64,000 nt of DNA from Geobacter sp. (GTDB lineage Bacteria > Desulfobacterota > Desulfuromonadia > Geobacterales > Geobacteraceae), in assembly GCA_016177775.1 (NCBI GenBank), contig JACOUQ010000004.1, positions 186,001 through 250,000 on the forward strand, read 5' to 3'. Shown here piece by piece: positions 33,502-41,293 of the stretch (position 1 is its first letter; each line of letters begins with the position of its first letter). The notes under the pieces are model-generated. The model had not been told where the DNA came from, ran no database searches, and worked only from the letters and a program-made list of their open reading frames with translations. Both the position numbers and the translations under genes were made by a program.

Positions 33502-35499
33502 CTACAGCGCTTCTATCATCGCCATCACCTGCTCATCCGTATATCCATCCAACTCCACGCTCTTCGACGGGCAGGTGGCCTGGCAGGTGCCGCAGCCACC
33601 GCAGACGCCGGGGTTGACCGAGGCGACCACGCGGATCAGGTTTCCCTGGCGGTCGCGGATCTCCTTCTCCTCCACCGCGCCGTAGGGGCAGACCTTTTTG
33701 CAGGCGAAGCAGGCGGCGCAGAACCGCTCGTTCACCCGCGCCACGATCGGCTCCCGCTCCAGCTGGTCTTTGGCGAAGAGGGTCATCACCTTGGCAGCTG
33801 CCGCGCTTGCCTGGCTGACCGTGTCCGGGATGTCCTTCGGCCCCTGGCAAGCGCCGGCGAGGTAAATCCCGGCTGTGGCGCACTCAACGGGCTTGAGCTT
33901 CGCGTGGGCCTCGGAGTAGAAGTTGTACTTGTCGTAGGAGATGCCGAGCTTCTGGGCCAGGGTGTCGGCCCCTTTGCGCGCCTGTACGGCGGTAGCCAGG
34001 ACCACCAGGTCGGCCTCGATCTCCACCTGGATGCCGACGGAGATGTCGCTTCCCATCACCACCACCTTGTCACCCTTCTGGTAGAGGCGGGAGACCATGC
34101 CGCGGATGTAGACCGCTTCTTCCTCCTCGATGGCGCGCCGCCAGAACTCGTCGTAGTTCTTGCCGGGGGTGCGGGCGTCCATGAAGAAGACGTACGCCTG
34201 ACCGTCATGTACCTTGTGCTTGTAGAGCATGGTGTGCTTGGCGGTGTACATGCAGCAGATCTTGGAGCAGTATGATATTCCCTTCTCTCTTGCCCTGCTT
34301 CCCACGCACTGGATGAAGACCACTTCCTTCGGCTCCTTGCCGTCGGAGGGGCGCAGGATCTTGCCGCCGGTGGGACCGCTGGCCGAGGCGAGCCGCTCGA
34401 AGGTCATACCGTCGATCACGTCGGGGATGGTGCCGTAGCCGAACTCGCCGTACCCCTGGATGGGTGAGTCGGCCGGCTTGGGTTCGATGGAATAGAGGTC
34501 GAAGCCGGTGGCGACGACGATGGCTCCAATCTGCTCCGTAACCAGCTCGTCCTGCTGTGTGTAGTCCACCGCGCAGGGACCGCAGACCTTGGCACAGACC
34601 CCGCACTTGCCGCTCTTGAAGTACGTGCAGTTCTCCCGGTCGATGACGGGGGTGTTGGGCACTGCCTGGGGGAACGGAACGTAGATGGCAGGGCGGGTTC
34701 CCATATCCTTGTCGAAGGCGTTGGGAATCTTCTTCTGCGGGCATTTTGCCATGCAGACCCCGCAGCCGGTGCACTTCGCCATGTCTACCGAGCGCGCCTT
34801 CTTTCTGACCGTGACCTGGAAATTGCCGATGTAGCCTCCCACTTCTTCGATTTCCGAGTAGGTATGGAGGGTGATTTTCGGGTGGTTGGCCACGTCCACC
34901 ATCTTGGGGGTCATGATGCACTGGGAGCAGTCGAGGGTGGGGAAGGTTTCGGAGAGTTGGGCCATGTGGCCGCCGATGGAGGGTTCCCGCTCCACCAGGA
35001 CCACCTCGTGGCCGGCGTCGGCGATGTCGAGGGCCGCCTGGATTCCGGCGATACCGCCGCCGATGACCAGCGCGCGCTTAGTGACCGGCACGGTGATGGC
35101 GGCGAGCCTGCGGTTGCGCCGCACCCGCGCCGCCATCAGCTTGACTATGTCGATCGCCTTGGCCGTTGCCTCCTCGCGGTCTTCGTGGACCCAGGAACAG
35201 TGCTCGCGGATGTTGGCCATCTCGCAGACGAAGGGGTTCAGCCCCGTTGCCTCGGCGGCCTTGCGGAAGGTCTTCTCGTGCATGCGCGGGCTACAGGCGG
35301 CGACCACTACGCCGTCAAGGTTGTGCTCGGCAATGGCCTTCTTCAGCAGGCTCTGGCCGGGATCGGAGCACATGTATTTGTAGTCGGTGGCATAGGCCAC
35401 GCCGGGCAGCCTGGCCGCGGCCTGCGCCACCCGTTCCACGTCGACCGTTCTGGATATGTTTTCGCCGCAATGGCAGACAAATACGCCTATTCTGGACAT
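33502..35499 (-). CDS. hdrA: HdrA: heterodisulfide reductase-like flavoprotein
   Basis: 665 residues. The flavin-bifurcating subunit. RIGVFVCHCGENISRTVD opens the protein. ALVIGGGIAGIQAALDIADAGHEVVLVE (near 143) is the FAD-binding motif. TLDCSQCIMTPKM and CTGCGVCMAKCP, then CGVCAKVCGPCAVDY, bind N-terminal clusters. CAACFACKKVCPYG and CGGCGTCQATCPSK at the C-terminus are two ferredoxin clusters. FAD here should split electron pairs between ferredoxin and a disulfide-type acceptor. It lies between hdrB upstream and flxD downstream. Confidence 0.95.
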   Translation of the reverse strand: MSRIGVFVCHCGENISRTVDVERVAQAAARLPGVAYATDYKYMCSDPGQSLLKKAIAEHNLDGVVVAACSPRMHEKTFRKAAEATGLNPFVCEMANIREHCSWVHEDREEATAKAIDIVKLMAARVRRNRRLAAITVPVTKRALVIGGGIAGIQAALDIADAGHEVVLVEREPSIGGHMAQLSETFPTLDCSQCIMTPKMVDVANHPKITLHTYSEIEEVGGYIGNFQVTVRKKARSVDMAKCTGCGVCMAKCPQKKIPNAFDKDMGTRPAIYVPFPQAVPNTPVIDRENCTYFKSGKCGVCAKVCGPCAVDYTQQDELVTEQIGAIVVATGFDLYSIEPKPADSPIQGYGEFGYGTIPDVIDGMTFERLASASGPTGGKILRPSDGKEPKEVVFIQCVGSRAREKGISYCSKICCMYTAKHTMLYKHKVHDGQAYVFFMDARTPGKNYDEFWRRAIEEEEAVYIRGMVSRLYQKGDKVVVMGSDISVGIQVEIEADLVVLATAVQARKGADTLAQKLGISYDKYNFYSEAHAKLKPVECATAGIYLAGACQGPKDIPDTVSQASAAAAKVMTLFAKDQLEREPIVARVNERFCAACFACKKVCPYGAVEEKEIRDRQGNLIRVVASVNPGVCGGCGTCQATCPSKSVELDGYTDEQVMAMIEAL

Positions 35500-35516
35500 C
35501 GATAATTTCCTTTATT

Positions 35517-35636
35517 TTTGCCACAGAGCCACGGAGGCACCGAGAAATGCCGTAACCAAAAGGGATGAATCAATCTGAGAAATCAGAGTCTTTCTCTGTG
35601 AAATCTCTGTATCTCCGTGCCTCTGTGGCAGATTAC
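35517..35636. repeat. CACAGAG-type inverted repeat pair between hdrB and hdrA
   Basis: GCCACAGAGCCACGGAGGCA (near 35519) is mirrored by TCCGTGCCTCTGTGGCAGAT (near 35613-35634). It is the third element of the family and again sits between co-directional genes of one operon. Confidence 0.65.
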
Positions 35637-36514
35637 AAAAGGCTTTTCTCGCGCAGCAGCGGCATCGGACTCACAATCATGCTCTCCAGCCCCAGCCTTT
35701 CCGTCGAAACCCCGCAGGCCAGGGCCAGAAGTTGTGTTATGTAAAAGACCGGCAGATCGAAGCGAGTGCCGCTCGCCTGTTCGATCCCCCCCTGGCGGAT
35801 GTCCAGGTTGCCATGGCACAGGGGGCAGGCGACCATGATGCAGTCGGCCCCGGCGGCCTTGGCGGAGGCGAGGATGTCGCCGGAGAGCTTCAGCACCACG
35901 CCGGGGCGGGAGAGGGTGAAGTTGGCGCCGCAGCACTCCATCCGGTGGCTCCAGGAGACCGGCTCTGCGCCGGTGGCCTTGAGTACCTCCTCCATGATGG
36001 TCGGCGCCTCGCAGTCATCCAACTCCGGCACCTCGGGGGGACGGGTGAGGAGGCAGCCGTAGTAGCAGGCGACCTTGAGACCGGCGAGCGGTTTTTGCAC
36101 CGCGCTTTGCAGTCGCTCCAGGCCGTAGTCTCTCGCCAGGATCTCCAGGAGGTGCTTGACCTTTTTCCCCAGCGGAACCGGACCGTCGATCGCCTTCTCC
36201 ACCTGCTGCCGCTTGGCATCATTATCGATCAGGCGGTGCTGGGTGGTCTTGAGCCGCGAAAAACAGGCGGCACAAGCCACTGCCAGGTCACCTGCAACGT
36301 TTTCCGCAAGGGAGAGGTTCTTGGCGCACAAGGCCAGGGACAACAGCTCGTCCACGTTGTGGGCAGGTGTGGCGCCGCAGCAGAACCAGTCGGGCACCTC
36401 GTGAAGACCAATCTTGAGCGCCTTGAAAAGCCCCCTGGTGGAGGCTTCGTACTCCTGAGCCGAAGCATGGAGTGAACAGCCGGGATAGTATGAGTAATTG
36501 AGTATATTTTTCAT
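35633..36514 (-). CDS. hdrB: HdrB: heterodisulfide reductase-like subunit B (CCG domains)
   Basis: 293 residues. It has the cysteine-rich CCG domains that hold the noncubane [4Fe-4S] cluster where disulfide reduction occurs in methanogens. YYPGCSLHASAQEYEAS opens the protein, VPDWFCCGATPAH near 45 and VACAACFSRL follow, then CYYGCLLTRPP, MECCGANFTLS and ACPLCHGN complete the second motif. The natural disulfide in bacteria is not established; DsrC-type or other proteins are proposed. The ATG at 36514 has GGAAGG six bases upstream. Confidence 0.93.
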   Translation of the reverse strand: MKNILNYSYYPGCSLHASAQEYEASTRGLFKALKIGLHEVPDWFCCGATPAHNVDELLSLALCAKNLSLAENVAGDLAVACAACFSRLKTTQHRLIDNDAKRQQVEKAIDGPVPLGKKVKHLLEILARDYGLERLQSAVQKPLAGLKVACYYGCLLTRPPEVPELDDCEAPTIMEEVLKATGAEPVSWSHRMECCGANFTLSRPGVVLKLSGDILASAKAAGADCIMVACPLCHGNLDIRQGGIEQASGTRFDLPVFYITQLLALACGVSTERLGLESMIVSPMPLLREKSLL

Positions 36515-36562
36515 CACATGCCTTCCATTCTTTTACCGATCCCTAGTCCCTGGTCCCCGCTT

Positions 36563-37147
36563 TCAAGGTGCTTCGCCATTTTTCCGCATCTCCTCGATCC
36601 GGGAAAAAATCTTCTCGATCTCGCCGATGTTCCTGTTCTTCTGGTGGAACATCCTGAGCTTCCCCCTGGTGATCAGCTTGGGGCCAAGCATCAGGTCCTT
36701 GAGGAACTGGCCGCTTTTCACGTTGAACACTGCGGCAAGACGCATCTCGTACTGCCGGCCGTAGGTGCGGATGTTTTCGATGAAGAGGCGGTTGGCGAGC
36801 TGGACGTAGCTCTCCTTGGATGGCCCTTGGGCGTCCCAGGAGAGCTTGCGCAGGGCATCCATGATGGCGGCCAGGTCAACCTTGTTGGGGCAGCGGGTGG
36901 AGCAGGTTTCGCAGGAGGCGCAGTACCAGATGGAGCGGCCGGCCAGCACCCGCTCGTACTGGCCGAGTTGCAGCAGACGGACGACCCGGTTGGGAGGGTG
37001 CTCCATGAAGGAGCGCATGGGGCACCCGGCAGAGCATTTGCCGCACTGGAAACAGCGGCGCACCGAGCTGCCGGAGAGGAGTTCCACCTTCTTCACGAAA
37101 CCGAGATTCATGGTTTCGGCGGAGAGTTGCATCTTGGAGTGCTTCAC
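36563..37147 (-). CDS. hdrC: HdrC: heterodisulfide reductase-like subunit C
   Basis: 194 residues. A small iron-sulfur protein with two [4Fe-4S] motifs, RCFQCGKCSAGCPM (near residue 31) and YCASCETCSTRCPN (near 75), and a helical C-terminal half. It bridges HdrA and HdrB. The GTG at 37147 has AAGGAG seven bases upstream; an ATG five codons later is an alternative. First gene of hdrCBA-flxDCBA. A promoter candidate lies at 37354-37383. Confidence 0.93.
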   Translation of the reverse strand: MKHSKMQLSAETMNLGFVKKVELLSGSSVRRCFQCGKCSAGCPMRSFMEHPPNRVVRLLQLGQYERVLAGRSIWYCASCETCSTRCPNKVDLAAIMDALRKLSWDAQGPSKESYVQLANRLFIENIRTYGRQYEMRLAAVFNVKSGQFLKDLMLGPKLITRGKLRMFHQKNRNIGEIEKIFSRIEEMRKNGEAP

Positions 37148-37353
37148 TGGGACTCCTTCCTGCGCCTTTGCTGGGGATCAAAGCTTCAAATTTCCGGAAC
37201 CGGTCTACGGGGAAGGGATCTTACAGGGAGGACTGGAATTTCATGAAAGGAAAGCTTGCCCGAACGCCGATCTTTAGTTGCAATAAAAATCACTAAGAGT
37301 TGTGCCTCAATCATATACGGCAGTTATGTCGAAATTTTAATTTCAGTAAAATT

Positions 37354-37383
37354 TAAATACCATAAATAAAACATTGTTGTCAA
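37354..37383 (-). promoter_or_regulatory. Promoter candidate of the hdr-flx operon with a palindromic -35 region
   Basis: On the minus strand TTGACA (37383-37378), 18 bases, TATTTA (37359-37354). The -35 box sits inside TTGTTGTCAACAA-like symmetry, which may be an operator. The leader to the hdrC GTG would be about 200 nt. Confidence 0.5.
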
Positions 37384-37404
37384 CAAATATAACATCCCGT
37401 ATAC

Positions 37405-37439
37405 GAACATGTCAAACCAATTATTGGCTTGACATGTTC
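37405..37439. promoter_or_regulatory. 35-bp near-perfect palindrome in the hdr/ABC spacer
   Basis: Left arm GAACATGTCAA-A-CCAAT, right arm ATTGG-C-TTGACATGTTC, with a single-base centre and one mismatched pair. It lies in the AT-rich divergent region between the hdr-flx promoter and the ABC exporter promoter. It could be a twofold regulator site or an extrudable hairpin. Confidence 0.55.
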
Positions 37440-37454
37440 TTTCCTCCAAACCCT

Positions 37455-37483
37455 TTGACTACCTCCCGAAAATGGTTTAAAAA
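37455..37483 (+). promoter_or_regulatory. Promoter candidate for the ABC exporter genes
   Basis: TTGACT (37455-37460), 17 bases, TAAAAA (37478-37483). It is directly downstream of the 35-bp palindrome and about 110 bases before the first ABC gene ATG. Confidence 0.45.
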
Positions 37484-37596
37484 TAGGTAGTTCCCCGCAT
37501 TTTCAAGGCCTGCGGACCTTCGCGCTCCCACAGAGGTGCCTCATCAACCAACTGAGAAGGTTATATCATCATCTCTTCTCCTGCAAGGGTTCATAT

Positions 37597-39288
37597 ATGC
37601 TTGGCGCCCTCTGGCTCGCCGGCACCAACGCCTTTGCCCTCGCTATCCCATGGCTCCTCAAGCTGGCCATAGAGGGTCTGCAGCGCCCGGCGACAGCCCA
37701 ACACGCCCCCTCTTACTATGCACTCATGATCATCACGGCCGCCTTACTTCAAGGAATCATCCGGATATTCTCCCGCACCACCCTCCTCCACGCCGGGCGG
37801 CGGATCGAGTTTGCCCTGCGCGAGGAGCTCTATGCCAGACTCCTCACCCTCGACCTCCCCTATTTTCAGCGGGAGCGAACCGGCGACATCCTCTCCCGGT
37901 TTTCCAACGACCTGACCAACATCCGGATGCTGATGGGGTTCGGCGTTCTGAATGTCATCAACACCCTGATCCTCTATATCGCGGCCATCGTCCTGATGCT
38001 CCGCCTCTCCCCCATCCTCACGATTTGCGCCCTCCTCCCCTTCCCGGTGACGATCCTGGTGGTCAAGCGGCTCAGCGCCACCATGTACCGCCGCTCCATC
38101 CGGGCACAGGAGGAGCTGGCGCGCCTGACGAGCCGCGCCGAGGAAAGCGTTTCAGCCGCGGTCGTGGTGCGCGCCTATTGCCGCGAGGAGGGGGAGACCG
38201 ACTCGTTTCGCACGGTAAGCAGCTCCTATCTCGATTCCAACATGCAGATGGCCAGGCTGCGGGGGATGATGATCCCGATCATGGCCGCCACCGGTGCAAT
38301 GGGAACCCTCATCATTCTCTTCATCGGCGGCAGCCGGGTGATCAGCGGCGAGCTGACCCTGGGGGATTTCGTCGCCTTTAACGGCTACCTCGCCATGCTG
38401 GTCTGGCCGACCCTGATGCTGGGGTGGATACTGAACCTCATGCAGCGGGGCGCTGCCTCCATGGCCAGACTGAATGGCGTGCTGAACGCGCGCCCGACCG
38501 TGACCGAACCAGCAGCACCTGCGGATGTCGGGGAGATCGGCGGGGAGATTGAGTTCCGGAACCTGTCGTTTTCCTATGCCGCTGACTCGGCCATGGTACT
38601 GCAAAACATCTCCCTCCTCATCGGAAAGGGGACAAAGATCGGCATCGTCGGCGCCATCGGCAGCGGCAAATCGACCCTGGCGCGGCTCATTCCCCGCCTC
38701 TACCCGGTGCCGGACGAGACGATTTTAATCGACGGCACTGACATCAACTGCCTCCCGCTGGCGAGGCTTCGCGACGCCATTGGCTTTGTCCCCCAGGAAA
38801 GCTTCCTCTTCTCCCGTACCATCGGGGACAACATCGCCTTCGGCCGCGACGGAGCCGGCGAGGAGGAGATCGCGGCCGCCGCCAGAGTGGCGAGTCTGGA
38901 TCAGGACATCGAGCGTTTCCCCGCCGGATTGCAGACCCTCGTGGGGGAGCGCGGGGTGACCCTCTCCGGAGGGCAGAAACAGCGGGTCTCCATCGCCAGG
39001 GCACTTCTGAAGGACCCCCAAATCCTGATCCTGGACGACCCCCTCTCTGCCGTTGACGCCCGCACCGAAGAGGCGATCCTTCGTGACCTGGAGAGCTACT
39101 ACGCCGGCCGCACGGTCCTGATCGTCTCCCACCGGCTTTCAGCGGTGCGCGGCTGTGACACCATCATCGTCCTGGACCAGGGGCGGATAGTGGAGCAGGG
39201 GAGCCACGGCGAGCTTCTCGCCCTCAACGGGCGCTACGCGGCGATCCACAGGGAACAGCAGCTGCGGGAGGAGATCGAGCGGTTTTGA
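37597..39288 (+). CDS. ABC exporter half-transporter, degenerate-site subunit
   Basis: 563 residues: six-helix membrane domain (1-310) and nucleotide-binding domain (320-563). Walker A is GAIGSGKST near 350, signature LSGGQKQR, Walker B ILILDDPLSAVD. The catalytic glutamate is replaced by aspartate (DD for DE), the hallmark of the non-catalytic half of heterodimeric exporters such as TM287/288 or BmrCD. The next gene encodes the partner with an intact DE. The ATG at 37597 starts inside the first helix. Open codons upstream (reading INQLRRLYHHLF) match the expected family N-terminus and follow AGAGGTGCCTC-ATC. The true start may therefore be a rare codon near 37543. Substrate unknown (lipid, peptide or drug). 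Confidence 0.9.
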   Translation: MLGALWLAGTNAFALAIPWLLKLAIEGLQRPATAQHAPSYYALMIITAALLQGIIRIFSRTTLLHAGRRIEFALREELYARLLTLDLPYFQRERTGDILSRFSNDLTNIRMLMGFGVLNVINTLILYIAAIVLMLRLSPILTICALLPFPVTILVVKRLSATMYRRSIRAQEELARLTSRAEESVSAAVVVRAYCREEGETDSFRTVSSSYLDSNMQMARLRGMMIPIMAATGAMGTLIILFIGGSRVISGELTLGDFVAFNGYLAMLVWPTLMLGWILNLMQRGAASMARLNGVLNARPTVTEPAAPADVGEIGGEIEFRNLSFSYAADSAMVLQNISLLIGKGTKIGIVGAIGSGKSTLARLIPRLYPVPDETILIDGTDINCLPLARLRDAIGFVPQESFLFSRTIGDNIAFGRDGAGEEEIAAAARVASLDQDIERFPAGLQTLVGERGVTLSGGQKQRVSIARALLKDPQILILDDPLSAVDARTEEAILRDLESYYAGRTVLIVSHRLSAVRGCDTIIVLDQGRIVEQGSHGELLALNGRYAAIHREQQLREEIERF

Positions 39289-39291
39289 TTT

Positions 39292-39370
39292 TTGCCACAG
39301 AGACACAGAGACTCGGAGAAAGGTAATACCCATGCTTTCTCTGAGCCTCTGTGGCTCCGTGGCAAAACTG
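39292..39370. repeat. CACAGAG-type inverted repeat between the two ABC genes
   Basis: GCCACAGAGACACAGAGACT (39293 on) is mirrored by GCCTCTGTGGCTCCGTGGCA (39346-39365), with GAGAAA/TTTCTC inside. It fills the 92-bp gap. Confidence 0.7.
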
Positions 39371-39380
39371 AAAGGTATTC

Positions 39381-41159
39381 ATGCACTTCGGCGGACTTTA
39401 CGAAGACGAAATAGTCGGCAAGGCCTACGACCGGCGCCTCATGGCCCGGTTCCTGCGCTATGTCGCGCCCTACAGAAAACTGGCGGTGGTTGTGCTAGCC
39501 ATCCTCCCCCTGGCTGCCGGGGCCAAGCTGGCCCAGCCGTGGCTTATGAAGCTCGCCATCGACAACCATCTGATCAAGGGGGAGATGACCGGGCTGCCGC
39601 TTTTAGCTACAGGATTCCTGGGGCTGATCCTGGCCGAGTCTCTCCTCACCTTTGCCGAGGTCTGGCTGCTCCAACACATGGGGCAGAAGGTGATGTTCGA
39701 CCTCCGCATGGAGCTGTTCTCCCACCTGCAGCGCCTGCCGGTGCGCTTTTTCGACCGGACCCCCACCGGAAGCCTGGTCACACGCCTCACCTCAGACGTG
39801 GAGGTGCTGGGGGAGATGTTCGCCGCAGGAATCATTACCGTGGTGGGGGACATCATGGTGCTGGCCGGCATCGTCGGGATCATGCTCTGGATGAACCTGA
39901 AGCTGTCGCTTGTCACCTTTTCGGTCCTGCCGGTCCTGGTCTGGATCGCGTTCACCTTCCGCAAACGCATGCGCACGGCCTACCGGCAGGTGCGGGCCAG
40001 GCTCGCCAACCTCAACTCTTTCCTTAACGAGTCGATCCACGGCATGGCCGTGGTGCAGCTCTTCAACCGCCAGAAAACCGAGCAGCAGGAATTCACCCGG
40101 CTGAACGCCGACTACCGCGACGCCAATCTGCCGGTCATCACCTGGGACGCTTCGCTCTACGCCATGGTAGAGGCGCTCTCCTCCGTGGCCATCGGCCTGA
40201 TCGTCTGGTACGGCGGGGGCGAAATCGTCCGGGGCAACCTCAGCTTCGGCGCCCTGGTCGCCTTCATCCAGTACATCGAGAAGTTCTTCTCCCCCATCCG
40301 CGACCTCTCCTCCAAGTACTCGGTCATGCAGGGTGCCATGGCCGCGCTGGAGAGGATTTTTCATCTGCTGGATACGGAAAAGGATGAAATGGGGACAGAT
40401 CTAATTTCAACTCACCAAAATAGATCTGTCCCCATTTCTACCATCGACTTCCGCGACGTATGGTTCGCCTACAACAACGACGACTACGTCCTGAAGGGAC
40501 TCAACCTCACCCTCCGCAGGGGAGAAAAGGTGGCCATGGTGGGAGAGACCGGCGGCGGCAAAACCACGGTGACCCGCCTCCTCTCCCGCTTCTACGAGGT
40601 GAGCAGGGGAAGCATCGCCATCGACGGAACCGACATCCGCGAACTTTCGCTGCACGGCCTGCGTCGCCGAATCGGAGTGGTGCTCCAGGATCCCTTCCTC
40701 TTCACCGGCACCATCCGCTTCAACATCTCCCTGGGGAACCCCGGCGCCGAGAGCCGGGTCGAGGTGGCAGCACGGATTGTGGGAGCCGACCGGTTCATCA
40801 GGCGCCTGCCGCTTGGGTTCGACGAGGAGGTGCGGGAAAAGGGGAGCAACCTCTCCGCCGGAGAGCGGCAGCTCATCTCCTTTGCCAGGGCCGTGGCCTT
40901 CGATCCGGAGATTCTGGTGCTGGATGAGGCTACCGCCAGCGTCGACACCGCCAGCGAGCGCCTGATCCAGGAAGGCCTGAAGGGGCTCATGGCCGGCCGC
41001 ACCACGCTGGTAGTCGCCCACCGCCTCTCCACCATCCGCGACGCCGACCGAATCGTGGTGATCCACCGGGGGGAGAAGGTAGAGGAGGGGAGCCACGAGG
41101 AGCTGATGGCCCAACAGGGGCTTTATTACCGGCTGTACCAGTTGCAGTTCAGGGATTGA
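39381..41159 (+). CDS. ABC exporter half-transporter, catalytic subunit, carrying an inserted palindrome
   Basis: 592 residues: six-helix membrane domain (20-320) and ATPase domain (350-592). Walker A is GETGGGKTT near 387, signature LSAGERQ, Walker B ILVLDEATASVD with an intact catalytic glutamate, and a switch histidine in VVAHRLST. It should pair with the upstream degenerate subunit. Between the two domains (about residues 334-353) the sequence DEMGTDLISTHQNRSVPIS is encoded by a 53-bp perfect-arm palindrome. It looks like a repeat element accommodated in frame in the linker. Confidence 0.93.
   Translation: MHFGGLYEDEIVGKAYDRRLMARFLRYVAPYRKLAVVVLAILPLAAGAKLAQPWLMKLAIDNHLIKGEMTGLPLLATGFLGLILAESLLTFAEVWLLQHMGQKVMFDLRMELFSHLQRLPVRFFDRTPTGSLVTRLTSDVEVLGEMFAAGIITVVGDIMVLAGIVGIMLWMNLKLSLVTFSVLPVLVWIAFTFRKRMRTAYRQVRARLANLNSFLNESIHGMAVVQLFNRQKTEQQEFTRLNADYRDANLPVITWDASLYAMVEALSSVAIGLIVWYGGGEIVRGNLSFGALVAFIQYIEKFFSPIRDLSSKYSVMQGAMAALERIFHLLDTEKDEMGTDLISTHQNRSVPISTIDFRDVWFAYNNDDYVLKGLNLTLRRGEKVAMVGETGGGKTTVTRLLSRFYEVSRGSIAIDGTDIRELSLHGLRRRIGVVLQDPFLFTGTIRFNISLGNPGAESRVEVAARIVGADRFIRRLPLGFDEEVREKGSNLSAGERQLISFARAVAFDPEILVLDEATASVDTASERLIQEGLKGLMAGRTTLVVAHRLSTIRDADRIVVIHRGEKVEEGSHEELMAQQGLYYRLYQLQFRD
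40386..40438. repeat. 53-bp REP-like palindrome inside the ABC transporter gene
   Basis: GAAATGGGGACAGATCTA (40386-40403) and TAGATCTGTCCCCATTTC (40421-40438) are perfect 18-base complements around a 17-base loop. It is in frame and without stop codons in the coding strand. Its base composition differs from the flanking gene. It resembles REP-type units that are normally intergenic. Confidence 0.85.
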
Positions 41160-41293
41160 CCTTCCTTGCAACGAGTCACCGCGCTGGCCCCAAGCTGGAG
41201 CCTTCCGGACAAGCATGAATTCAATTTATTGTATGTTTTGCGGTTAAATCGGTGTAATCTGCGGATAAAAGACCGATCCTGGAGTCCCATATC

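Noticed and set aside
37378-37390. Rex-type redox operator at the hdr-flx promoter
   Set aside because: TTGTTGTCAACAA is symmetric but shorter than the Rex consensus spacing; not enough to name a regulator.
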